Below are positions 1-7,239 of a stretch of DNA of 13,378 nucleotides, one piece after another. The notes beneath the pieces were generated by a model that did no database searches, was not told where the DNA came from, and worked only from the letters and a program-made list of their open reading frames with translations. Source of the stretch: JBJXHB01 sp046160725 (GTDB taxonomy: Bacteria > Pseudomonadota > Gammaproteobacteria > Burkholderiales > Burkholderiaceae_C); the NCBI GenBank assembly GCA_046160725.1, contig JBJXHB010000594.1, positions 1 through 13,378 of the forward strand. Direction: 5' to 3'. A program made the position numbers and the translations under genes. Each line of letters starts with the position of its first letter. Positions within the stretch are counted from its first letter, which is position 1.

Positions 1-1
1 C

Positions 2-1174
2 TACAACCGGCGCGCGGATGCGACCGCGCCCAATCCTCCGCGCCATGGGGGGCCGACAGACACGGGCCTGCCCGGCGAGGCGCGCCGCTGGCGCGACCCG
101 CGCACGCAGGCCCAGTGGGACTGGGAGGGCGTGGACGCCGACTGGACCTATGCCGACGCCTGGACGCTGCTGGGCCAGGCGCTGCGCAAGTCGCGGGCCA
201 AGATTGCGCAACCGGTGCATGTGCCGGACGCCCCGCCACCGCCAGGACAACTGGGCCAAGGCAAAGAGGACCGCCCGGCCCTGTGGCGCTGGCAGCCCGA
301 ACATCGGGTGCATGCGGTGGTGGGTGAGCTGGCGGCGCGCTCGATGGTCCATGACAAGGTCGTGTACCTGGTGGATGTGCCGAGCGCGGCGGCCAGGAGA
401 GCGCCGCGGTCCGTCAGCCTGCATCCGGTGATGGACCTGAAGATCGACATGACGGCCATCGACCAGCCGGCCCAGATCGACAAGGTCCTGCGCGCCGCGG
501 TGGAGCGCGAGGACCGCCTGCCCGAGATCCTGAGCCAGGCGAACGACATCGATTTGTTCTTCGAGTCGATCACCGGTGTCAGCCCCGGGGCGGCACCCTT
601 GGCCTATCAACTGCTGGACGTGGCCCAGACCTGGGCCCACCAGTTGCTGATGGTGTTGAAGAACCAGATCGCACAGCGCCGGCCGGTGGAGGTCAGCGGC
701 TCGGTCATGCCGGTGATCGCCACACCGGGACACGGCTCCCTGCCCAGCGGCCATGCCACGATCGCGGCCTTGACCGCGGCGTTGTGGTCCGAGCTGCTGT
801 ACGACAGCAGTCATGCCGGCCAACCGCGCGTCGGCGAGCTGGACCGGTTGGCGCGGCGCATCGCCTTCAACCGTGTGGTGGCCGGCGTGCACTTTCCGGT
901 CGACAGCGTGGTCGGCTACCGCCTGGGTACACAGCTGGCCCGTTGTTTCATCGCCCTGGCTGGTGTTGGGGCGCAGTTCGTGCCGCAAATGGTCACGACT
1001 GAAGACGCGCTGATCGACCCGGCCAGAGCCCATCACGACCCCGGTGTGCCGGAGCTGCTTGAGCGCGGATTGCCTTGCAGTGCCAACCACAACACGCAAA
1101 GTCTGGAGCCCGCTCCGCAGCTCGCGCTGCTGTATGCACGCGCGGCCGACGAACTGGCCCTCATCCGCATCTGA
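2..1174 (+). CDS. PAP2 / vanadium-dependent haloperoxidase-like protein (5' end outside window)
   Basis: The reading frame is open from the first complete codon (position 2) to a TGA at 1172-1174, so the start lies upstream; 390 codons are visible. All three PAP2/vanadium-haloperoxidase signatures are present in order. Motif 1 is K(x6)RP, with the Lys codon at 659 and Arg-Pro at 680-685. Motif 2 is LPSGHAT, with His at 752. Motif 3 is NRVVAGVHFPVD, with Arg at 872, His at 890 and Asp at 902. In the family these residues bind phosphate or vanadate, and the motif 2 and motif 3 histidines are catalytic. Motif 3 has Asn where classical PAP2 phosphatases usually have Ser. No clear membrane segments surround the motifs, which favours a soluble haloperoxidase-like or acid phosphatase-like enzyme over a lipid phosphatase. 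About 90 residues follow motif 3. The next gene starts 27 nt downstream, so the two are probably co-transcribed. Phosphatase and haloperoxidase activity cannot be told apart from sequence alone. Confidence 0.85.
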   Translation, partial: YNRRADATAPNPPRHGGPTDTGLPGEARRWRDPRTQAQWDWEGVDADWTYADAWTLLGQALRKSRAKIAQPVHVPDAPPPPGQLGQGKEDRPALWRWQPEHRVHAVVGELAARSMVHDKVVYLVDVPSAAARRAPRSVSLHPVMDLKIDMTAIDQPAQIDKVLRAAVEREDRLPEILSQANDIDLFFESITGVSPGAAPLAYQLLDVAQTWAHQLLMVLKNQIAQRRPVEVSGSVMPVIATPGHGSLPSGHATIAALTAALWSELLYDSSHAGQPRVGELDRLARRIAFNRVVAGVHFPVDSVVGYRLGTQLARCFIALAGVGAQFVPQMVTTEDALIDPARAHHDPGVPELLERGLPCSANHNTQSLEPAPQLALLYARAADELALIRI

Positions 1175-1188
1175 CGCCGCACGACGGC

Positions 1189-1194
1189 AGGAGG
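1189..1194 (+). promoter_or_regulatory. Shine-Dalgarno site of the subtilase gene
   Basis: A perfect AGGAGG lies 7 nt before the ATG at 1202, within the 27-nt gap after the PAP2-family gene. It fixes the start codon of the subtilase and implies strong translation. Confidence 0.85.
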
Positions 1195-1201
1195 ACAGAC
1201 C

Positions 1202-3400
1202 ATGGCCTTGCGATGGGAGCGACGGACAGCAGGTGCGGCCAAAGCCGAAGGCGCTGATCTGGAAACACTGGCATTGGCAGTGTGCAACCTCGACCCGTAT
1301 GTACGCTGGGCGCTGGCCACCGAGGGTCGCGCCTTCGTCGTCGGCGGGCGGTCGGTTCCGGCCGCATGGCAGGTGCCTCCGGACCGCTACACCGTGATCG
1401 TGCAGGCGCGCGACCGCCAACATTTCAACCAAATCATGCGCGACAAGGCGCTGGCGCTCAAGACAGACCAGGCCATCTATGGTCTTGCTGTTCCGGGTAC
1501 GCAGTCGTGGGCCAGACACTTCACAGCCGAGATCTGTTCGAGTGCGGTGCCGCGCCTGCTGGCGCTGACCGACGACAGCTGGAACTGGGAGCTGGCGCAA
1601 GCGATGCGGGCCAACGACAGCCCCAATGCCGGCTCTCCCGGTGGGCGCTGGGGCGCGCGGGAGGGGGTGTTCACGGCGCCTAACCTGCTGGCGCGAGCAC
1701 TGGAAGGCGGGCGCCCGGCGCTGCATGGCGGTCAGTACCGCGCGGTCAACGGCGGCGGCACGGGCCGCGTGGCGGCAGCATCAACGCGGGGCGTCAAGCG
1801 GCCCGGTCCTGGCACGATCGCGGTCATCGACTTCGGCTGCCCGTTCCTGAGCCGTCGATACATCCGGAACCCAGACGACCTGAACGGCAGGCTGACGACC
1901 CGCATCCGGGCGCTGTGGGACCAAGGCGCCAGCCACCTGCCGCCAGTGGGGCAGGACGCGGCCAGTTGGCCTTGGCAGCCGCCCGAGGGCTTCTCCTATG
2001 GGCGCGAGCTCAGCAACGGCGACATCGACCGCATGCTGGCGTCGCTCGCGCCCACGGCCACCTGTTCCGCCGTGGACGACGGCCAGGCCTACCGCGGCCT
2101 GGGCTACCTGGTGGCCGATACCGACCCGCGCAGCCGGGTCTGGTTCAGCACCCATGGCAGCCATGTTCTGGACGTGGCTGCCGGTTCGCGTGACCCGGTG
2201 GCCGGCGATGCGCCGGATCCCCTGACCAACGCGCGCGACTGCGCATCGGCGGCCGACATCATGTTCGTCCAGCTGCCCACGGCGACATCGGTGGACAGCT
2301 CCGGCAGCTCGCTGTCGGCCCGCGTGCTGGATGCCGTGCGCTTTGTGCTGGACCGCACCGATCCAGCCGCTCCGTTGGTCGTCAACATCAGCTACGGCAC
2401 CCATGCCGGTCCGCACGATGGCAGCTCACTGATCGAGCAGGCCCTGGACGAGTTGCTGGACCTGCGCAAGAAGAATTTCGCGATCGTCGTCGCGGCCGGC
2501 AACGCGCGCCGCGACGCCTGCCATCTGCGGCGCGAGGTGCGACGCGGCAAGGGCGCGGTCATGCAGGCCCATCTGGTGGCTGGGGACACCACCGACACGT
2601 TCATCGAGTTCTGGTACACGCCACCGGACGCAGCTTCGCAGTCGCGCCTGGAGGCCCGGGTGCGCACGCCGTTGGGCGACTGGAGCGACTGGTGCGAGCC
2701 CGGCACGCAGATCGAGCTGCAGGACCAGTCCAGTGGCGATGTCGTGGCCCTGCTGCGACACGACCTGAAGGTGCCCAACGGCCGGCGCGCCATGCTGCTG
2801 CTGGCCACGGCCCCGACCGCCCAGCCCGAGGGCGTGGCCCTGGTGCCGGCACCGGCCGGTGAATGGGACGTCGAGCTGCGCTGGCGGCATGACCCGGAGG
2901 CGGTGGCCAAGGCAAGCCCGCCGAACGCATCACCGTTGCCGGACCTGCCGGGCGAGATCATGGTAGACGCCTGGATCGAACGCGACGACCCAGGCCGCGC
3001 GGACGGACCACGCTCGCACTTCATTGGCCTGGACCTGAATGATGACGAGCACACTCTGTGCAGCCTGGCCACCGGCGCGCACACCGTCGTGGTCGGCGGC
3101 TGCTACCGACACGACGGGCGCGAGGTGTCCTATTCGTCCATCGGCCCGCGTGATCAAGCCAACGCGGTGAGGATGGTTTGGGCCGCCTGTGAGGACAACG
3201 ACGAGGAGCGCGGCATCCTCGCCGGCGCGGTGCGCAACAACGAGGTCTTCCGGATGAACGGCACCAGCGTGGCGGCACCGGTCGTGGCGCGTCGCCTGTA
3301 CAACCTGATGGTCGATAGGGCCGTCAGCCGCGCGGACATGAACCAGGCCCTGGACGACCTGTGCGAGAAATACGGCGACGTGATCCGCCGGCCGGCATGA
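1202..3400 (+). CDS. Leaderless S8 (subtilisin-like) serine peptidase with large inserted domain
   Basis: A 732-residue protein with a complete subtilase triad: Asp210 in TIAVIDFG, His318 in STHGSHVLDVAAG, and Ser689 in MNGTSVAAPVVA. Asn434 in VVAAGN supplies the oxyanion hole, so it should be an active serine peptidase. Residues 1-200 do not resemble a standard inhibitor-type propeptide, and no signal peptide is visible, so action in the cytoplasm is inferred. About 255 residues separate Asn434 from Ser689, against about 66 in subtilisin. Residues roughly 450-605 of this stretch are beta-rich, with a GEWDVELRW then GEIMVDAWIE pattern. This resembles the jelly-roll domain inserted in clostridial Csp proteases (by recollection). 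Residues 625-665 return to the catalytic core (HTVVVGG, YSSIGPR). The start is fixed by AGGAGG 7 nt upstream. It is the second gene of a unit with the PAP2/haloperoxidase-like protein. The substrate is unknown. A maturation or regulated-cleavage role for the partner is speculation. Confidence 0.9.
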   Translation: MALRWERRTAGAAKAEGADLETLALAVCNLDPYVRWALATEGRAFVVGGRSVPAAWQVPPDRYTVIVQARDRQHFNQIMRDKALALKTDQAIYGLAVPGTQSWARHFTAEICSSAVPRLLALTDDSWNWELAQAMRANDSPNAGSPGGRWGAREGVFTAPNLLARALEGGRPALHGGQYRAVNGGGTGRVAAASTRGVKRPGPGTIAVIDFGCPFLSRRYIRNPDDLNGRLTTRIRALWDQGASHLPPVGQDAASWPWQPPEGFSYGRELSNGDIDRMLASLAPTATCSAVDDGQAYRGLGYLVADTDPRSRVWFSTHGSHVLDVAAGSRDPVAGDAPDPLTNARDCASAADIMFVQLPTATSVDSSGSSLSARVLDAVRFVLDRTDPAAPLVVNISYGTHAGPHDGSSLIEQALDELLDLRKKNFAIVVAAGNARRDACHLRREVRRGKGAVMQAHLVAGDTTDTFIEFWYTPPDAASQSRLEARVRTPLGDWSDWCEPGTQIELQDQSSGDVVALLRHDLKVPNGRRAMLLLATAPTAQPEGVALVPAPAGEWDVELRWRHDPEAVAKASPPNASPLPDLPGEIMVDAWIERDDPGRADGPRSHFIGLDLNDDEHTLCSLATGAHTVVVGGCYRHDGREVSYSSIGPRDQANAVRMVWAACEDNDEERGILAGAVRNNEVFRMNGTSVAAPVVARRLYNLMVDRAVSRADMNQALDDLCEKYGDVIRRPA

Positions 3401-3438
3401 GCAATGCCAACGCCGCGCTGACCACGCTTTGACGCCGA

Positions 3439-3456
3439 CCGCGCCGCCAGGCGCGG
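3439..3456. terminator. Possible bidirectional terminator hairpin between convergent genes
   Basis: A perfect 7-bp inverted repeat (CCGCGCC / GGCGCGG, loop GCCA) lies in the 62-bp gap between the convergent subtilase and Bug-protein genes. Its position suits a bidirectional terminator. No T-tract follows on either strand, so intrinsic termination is uncertain, and a short GC-rich repeat can arise by chance in such DNA. Confidence 0.4.
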
Positions 3457-3462
3457 CGAGGC

Positions 3463-4482
3463 TCAGTCCTCCAGCGCCAGCCCCGCCTGCTTGATGGCCT
3501 TGCCGAACGAGGCCACCTGGTCGCGCAGGAAGACGCCGAACTCGGCGTCGCCGCTGGCGCGCGCCAGCAGGCCGCTGCGGGCGACCAGTGCCACCAGCTC
3601 CGGCTGCGAGATGGCGGCCCGCAGCTCGCGCCCGATGACCTCGCTGATGTCGCGCGGCGTGGCGCTGTGGACCACGAAGCCGCCCCAGGGCGAGATGTCC
3701 ACCAGCGGCTGGCCGGCCTCGGCGATGGTGGGGACGTCCGGCATGCTGGGGCTGCGCGCGGGCATCAGCACGGCCAGCGGGCGGGTCTTGCCGTCCTTCA
3801 TCAGGGCCGCGGTGACGGCCGGCGTGGCCCAGGCCAGCTGGACCCGGCCCGCGATCAGGTCCGGCGTCATCGGCGCCTCGCCGCGGTAGGGCACGCGCAC
3901 CATCTGCAGCCCGGCCGACGCGGCCAGCTGCTCGGCGGCCAGGATGCTGGTGGAGTTGGCGCCGCCGTAGCTGACCTTGCCCGGGTTGGCCTTGATCCAG
4001 GCCAGCACCTCGGCCAGGCTGCGGCCCGGGACGCTCTCGTGCACCATCAGGAAGAAGGTGAAGGTGACGAAGTGGCTGAGCGGCGTGAAGTCCTTCAGCG
4101 GGTCGAAGCCCGGTGCCTTCTTGATGTTGGGCACATAGGACAGCGAGCTGGCCGTGGCCATGAACAGGGTGTGGCCGTCCGGCGGGGAGCGCAGCGTCTC
4201 CTGCACGGCAATGATGCCGTCGGCGCCGGCCTTGTTGTCGACCACCACGGTCTGCTTGATGCTGGCCTGCAGCTGGGCGGCCAGCGCGCGCGCCGCGACG
4301 TCGGCACCGCCGCCGGCCGGGAAAGGCACGACGATCCGCACCGGCCGCCTGGGCCAGATCGGTGCGGTTTGGGCGGCGGCCCAGGGTGCGGCCGCGGCCA
4401 GGGGCAGCGCGGCGGCGGCGGCCATCAGGCGACGGCGGCTTGGCGTGGGGAGATGGGGCATGCGGTGGAAGGTGCGGGTCAT
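3463..4482 (-). CDS. Bug-family tripartite tricarboxylate transporter substrate-binding protein
   Basis: A periplasmic binding protein of the Bug/TctC family, 339 residues from the ATG at 4482. A second in-frame ATG at 4461 would give 332 residues, and neither has a clear Shine-Dalgarno site. The N terminus is a signal peptide with an Arg cluster (SRRRLM) before an Ala-rich hydrophobic core ending near AAAQ at residues 35-38. The twin Arg makes Tat export possible. Family hallmarks are VVPFPAGGGADVAAR (51-65), VDNKAGADGI (81-90), PDGHTL (101-106) and VPYRGEAPMTPDLIAG (197-212). Bug proteins bind small, often carboxylated, organic ligands. No TctA/TctB membrane partners are in the window, so it is an orphan binding protein, as is common in Burkholderiales. 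It is divergent from the phnY-like gene across a shared intergenic region, suggesting that its ligand is related to the dehydrogenase substrate. The ligand cannot be predicted. Confidence 0.93.
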   Translation of the reverse strand: MTRTFHRMPHLPTPSRRRLMAAAAALPLAAAAPWAAAQTAPIWPRRPVRIVVPFPAGGGADVAARALAAQLQASIKQTVVVDNKAGADGIIAVQETLRSPPDGHTLFMATASSLSYVPNIKKAPGFDPLKDFTPLSHFVTFTFFLMVHESVPGRSLAEVLAWIKANPGKVSYGGANSTSILAAEQLAASAGLQMVRVPYRGEAPMTPDLIAGRVQLAWATPAVTAALMKDGKTRPLAVLMPARSPSMPDVPTIAEAGQPLVDISPWGGFVVHSATPRDISEVIGRELRAAISQPELVALVARSGLLARASGDAEFGVFLRDQVASFGKAIKQAGLALED

Positions 4483-4699
4483 GGAGGTCGTTCTACCAGC
4501 GAACGTCAGGCCCGGGTACCGCGCTTCCCCGGATCCGCTGTCCGGCGTTCGCCACGGCCGGGCGGACCCGGCTGGCGCCGGACTTGTATTTTGTAGACAA
4601 TCGGCAATCCATAGACGCCCGCCGGCCCGGCATGGGTCGCCGTGCCGCCGCACCACCGCCTGCCCACCCCCTACCCGCCCCCTCCTCTGGAGCCCCCTG
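4483..4699. promoter_or_regulatory. Divergent promoter region between the Bug protein and phnY-like genes
   Basis: This 217-bp region separates two divergently transcribed genes and must hold their 5' signals. Most of it is GC-rich, but 4583-4615 forms a clear AT-rich island with a palindrome. I could not assign convincing -35/-10 boxes with correct spacing on either strand. A GGAG at 4689-4692 lies 7 nt before the dehydrogenase ATG at 4700. Confidence 0.6.
4591..4600. promoter_or_regulatory. Candidate GntR/FCD-type operator palindrome
   Basis: TTGTAGACAA is a palindrome with perfect 4-bp arms (TTGT/ACAA) around an AG centre, in the only AT-rich patch of the divergent intergenic region. GntR regulators of the FadR/FCD subfamily commonly bind sites of this form (TTGT-two bases-ACAA). 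A partial direct repeat (TTGTA at 4584-4588 and 4591-4595) overlaps it. No GntR gene is in the window, so the binding protein is inferred. Confidence 0.45.
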
Positions 4700-6148
4700 A
4701 TGAATGCCCGATCCTCTGTTGTCGACTCTCCCCTGCGCGAAGGCCTGCGCATCGCCGGCGAGCGTGTCCACCGCGACCGGGTCATCGAGGTGCGCTACCC
4801 GTGGACCGGCGAGGTGGTGGCCACGGTGCCCAAGGCCACGGTGGAGGACGTGCGGCGCGCCTTCCACATCGCGCGCCAGTACAAGCCGGTGCTGACCCGC
4901 TATGAGCGCTACCGGATCCTGATGAAGGCCGGCGAGCTGATCGCCGCGCGGCGCGACGCCATGGCGCGGCTGATCACGCTGGAGTCCGGGCTGTGCATCA
5001 AGGACACGCTGTACGAGGTGGGCCGGGCCAGCGACGTGCTGCTGTTCGCGGCGCAGCAGGCGCTGCTGGACGACGGACAGAGCTTCTCCTGCGACCTGAC
5101 GCACCACGGCAAGAGCCGCCGCGTGCACACCATGCGCGAGCCGATGATGGGCGTCATCAGCGCCATCACGCCGTTCAACCACCCGCTGAACCAGGTCATC
5201 CACAAGGTCGCGCCGTCGGTGGCCACCAACAACCGCATGGTGCTCAAGCCGACCGAGAAGACGCCGCTGGCGGCCTATGCGCTGGCCGACATCCTGTACG
5301 AGGCCGGCCTGCCACCGCCCATGCTGAGCGTCGTCACCGGCGACCCGAAGGAGATCGCCGACGAGATGCTGACCAACGAGCATGCCGACATCGTCACCTT
5401 TACCGGCGGCGTGCCGATCGGCAAGTACATCGCCGCCAAGTCGGTCTACAAGCGGCAGATCCTGGAGCTGGGCGGCAACGACCCGATCATCGTCATGGAC
5501 GATGCCGACGTCGCCAAGGCGGCCGACCTGGCGGCCAATGGCAGCTACAAGAACTCGGGCCAGCGCTGCACCGCGGTCAAGCGCATCTTCGTGCACGAGA
5601 AGGTGGCCGCCGACTTCACCGAGGCGCTGCTGGCCAAGACCCGTGCCTGGACCTACGGCGACCCGCTGGACCCCAAGGTCGACATGGGTACGGTGATCGA
5701 CGAGCCGGCGGCGCAGCTCTTCGAGCGCCGCGTCAACGACGCGCTGGCCGCCGGCGCGCGGCTGCTGCATGGCAACCAGCGCGACGGCGCCTCCTACGCG
5801 CCGACCCTGATCGACCGGGTGCGCGGCGAGATGGAGGTGGTGAAGCAGGAGACCTTCGGCCCGGTGTCGCCGGTGATCACCTTCAAGGATGTCGACGACG
5901 CGATCGCGCAGGTCAACTCGACCGCCTTCGGCCTGTCCAGCGGCGTGTGCACCAACCGCCTGGACGACATCATGCGGTTCGTGCGCGAGCTCAACGTCGG
6001 CTCGGTCAACGTCTGGGAGGTGCCCGGCTACCGCCTCGAGGTGACACCGTTCGGCGGCATCAAGGACTCCGGCCTGGGCGTCAAGGAGGGCGTGCAGGAG
6101 TGCTGCAAGGCCTTCACGAACGTGAAGACCTATTCGATCCCCTGGTAG
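4700..6148 (+). CDS. phnY: Phosphonoacetaldehyde dehydrogenase (PhnY-type aldehyde dehydrogenase)
   Basis: A 482-residue NAD(P)-dependent aldehyde dehydrogenase, full length for the family. Catalytic elements are Asn160 in ITPFNHP, Glu256 in LELGGNDP, Cys290 in SGQRCTAVKR, and ETFGPV at 384-389. Several stretches match what I recall of the PhnY subgroup: ESGLCIKDTLYEVGR (95-109), the FSCDLT segment, NSGQRCTAVKR, VPGYRLEVTPFGGIKDSGLG, and the C-terminal NVKTYSIPW. Arg109, His161 and Arg289 sit where I recall phosphonate-contacting residues in Sinorhizobium PhnY. PhnY oxidises phosphonoacetaldehyde to phosphonoacetate in 2-aminoethylphosphonate breakdown. The partner genes phnW and phnA are not in the window. 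The ATG at 4700 has GGAG 7 nt upstream and starts an N terminus typical of PhnY; the longer open frame upstream is intergenic. The main alternative is a relative acting on another small acidic aldehyde. Confidence 0.85.
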   Translation: MNARSSVVDSPLREGLRIAGERVHRDRVIEVRYPWTGEVVATVPKATVEDVRRAFHIARQYKPVLTRYERYRILMKAGELIAARRDAMARLITLESGLCIKDTLYEVGRASDVLLFAAQQALLDDGQSFSCDLTHHGKSRRVHTMREPMMGVISAITPFNHPLNQVIHKVAPSVATNNRMVLKPTEKTPLAAYALADILYEAGLPPPMLSVVTGDPKEIADEMLTNEHADIVTFTGGVPIGKYIAAKSVYKRQILELGGNDPIIVMDDADVAKAADLAANGSYKNSGQRCTAVKRIFVHEKVAADFTEALLAKTRAWTYGDPLDPKVDMGTVIDEPAAQLFERRVNDALAAGARLLHGNQRDGASYAPTLIDRVRGEMEVVKQETFGPVSPVITFKDVDDAIAQVNSTAFGLSSGVCTNRLDDIMRFVRELNVGSVNVWEVPGYRLEVTPFGGIKDSGLGVKEGVQECCKAFTNVKTYSIPW

Positions 6149-7136
6149 GGCGTCGATACCGCAGGGTCGACGCCACGACCGCCAGGCCCAGCGCCATCAG
6201 CCATGTCCCGGACGGCTCGGGCACGGCCTGCACATAGTCGTGGCCGGACAGGGCTGTCATCACGGCCCCGTCCGAGAGCTGGACGTCCAGCAGCCGGACC
6301 GTGTGGAACAGATCCAGGATGCGGCCGTTGCGGGAGGTGACGCGCAGGTCGGCGGTGACCACGTACTGCGTGTCGGCCTCGAAGTCGAAGTCCAGCGCCA
6401 GGCTGGTGTCGAACCGGCCGCGCGTCTCGTCCGGGTTGAGGGCCCTGACCCGGCGCACGAGGGTCGGTCCGCCCAGCTCGAAGTCGTCCGAGACCGACAG
6501 GTGGGTCACGTCCCAGACCCGGAACTCGAAGAACCAGTCGCCACTCGACCCGGACAGCGTGTGGTCGAAGAACGGCGGAAAATTCGGTACATCGGCCTCG
6601 AATGCCCTGCCGTCCAGTGCGATGCGGCCGCTGAAATGCCCCGCACCGGAAAAGCCCAGGACATCGCGCCAGGCGCTGGAGGCCTCGGCGAAGGTCTGGA
6701 TGCTGATGCGTGCCGAGTCCACCCCCTGGCTGTGGACACCGCTGACGCCCACACCGGGTCTCGTATCGGCCCGCAGGGTGCCGAATTGGCTCCTCGCCTC
6801 GGCCCCTGCGTTGATGAAGAACGGGCCGATGGTCGAGTTGGGCTTCAGGCGTGCCGCGACGACGCTGGCCGACGTCGCCACGGCATGAAAGTCGCCGTGG
6901 CTGGCCACGCCCTCCACCAGGCCATAGGGCAGGAAGTAGCCGGGGCTGCGCTCGGTCAGGCTCTCGCGGACGTTCCAGCTGGCCCCGCTGGCGACAGCCG
7001 CGGTACAGCTGGTGAAGCTGGCGCATTCGCCGATGAAGCCGGCACCACCGAAGCCAGCGGCGTTTCCGGAACACAGCGCCAACGCCAGCGCTGCGGCGGG
7101 GAGAGGGCATCGGCGGTCCGTTCGGTCGTTTGGCAT
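6114..7136 (-). CDS. PEP-CTERM sorting-domain protein, exported, unknown function
   Basis: A 340-residue exported protein from the ATG at 7136 (MPNDRTDRR, then a hydrophobic stretch ALALALCSGNAAG). A further in-frame ATG at 7169 is possible but leaves an unnatural leader. The C terminus is a classic PEP-CTERM signal: VPEPSG (305-310), a hydrophobic helix (about 311-325), then a basic cluster RYRRP and a tail rich in Ser and Arg. In the family, exosortase EpsH/XrtA recognises the Pro-Glu-Pro motif and processes the protein at the cell envelope, usually in exopolysaccharide-producing Gram-negatives. No exosortase is in the window. The mature part is beta-rich with aromatic motifs (WFFEFRVWDVTHLSV, 201-215) and cysteines only near the N terminus; I recognise no enzymatic motif. 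It lies downstream of the BTAD regulator on the same strand with a 103-bp gap. Its last ten codons overlap the 3' end of the phnY-like gene on the opposite strand. Confidence 0.87.
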   Translation of the reverse strand: MPNDRTDRRCPLPAAALALALCSGNAAGFGGAGFIGECASFTSCTAAVASGASWNVRESLTERSPGYFLPYGLVEGVASHGDFHAVATSASVVAARLKPNSTIGPFFINAGAEARSQFGTLRADTRPGVGVSGVHSQGVDSARISIQTFAEASSAWRDVLGFSGAGHFSGRIALDGRAFEADVPNFPPFFDHTLSGSSGDWFFEFRVWDVTHLSVSDDFELGGPTLVRRVRALNPDETRGRFDTSLALDFDFEADTQYVVTADLRVTSRNGRILDLFHTVRLLDVQLSDGAVMTALSGHDYVQAVPEPSGTWLMALGLAVVASTLRYRRPTRGSNRSSRS

Positions 7137-7239
7137 GGTGGCGGCCTGTCGTTGGAAGGAGGCGCCCATGCTGGCCGCCGGGTGCTTACGGATCGCATAC
7201 CGATGCGCGGCCCGACCCAAGCCCCCCTAATCCGATGGA
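7137..7239 (-). promoter_or_regulatory. Intergenic region upstream of the PEP-CTERM gene
   Basis: This 103-bp gap lies between the BTAD regulator stop and the PEP-CTERM start, both on the minus strand. It contains an inverted repeat at 7194-7207 (CGCAT-ACCG-ATGCG), which could be an operator or a weak hairpin. No clear promoter boxes or T-tract are visible, so it is undecided whether the PEP-CTERM gene has its own promoter. Confidence 0.35.

Noticed and set aside
131..133. GTG as a possible start of the PAP2-family gene
   Set aside because: The same frame stays open to the window edge with protein-like composition (WRDPRTQAQWDWEG), so the true start is more likely upstream.
3667..4596. A 309-codon open frame on the plus strand opposite the Bug protein
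   Set aside because: It is antisense to a clear family member and has a Gly/Arg/His-rich composition without motifs, as expected for a shadow frame in high-GC DNA.
4154..4699. N-terminal extension of the phnY-like reading frame
   Set aside because: It would run antisense through the Bug gene and the intergenic region; the ATG at 4700 has a good ribosome site and gives the normal family N terminus.
4493..5770. A 425-codon open frame on the minus strand opposite the phnY-like gene
   Set aside because: It lies against conserved dehydrogenase codons; its Val/Gln/Arg/His-rich composition has no recognisable domain.
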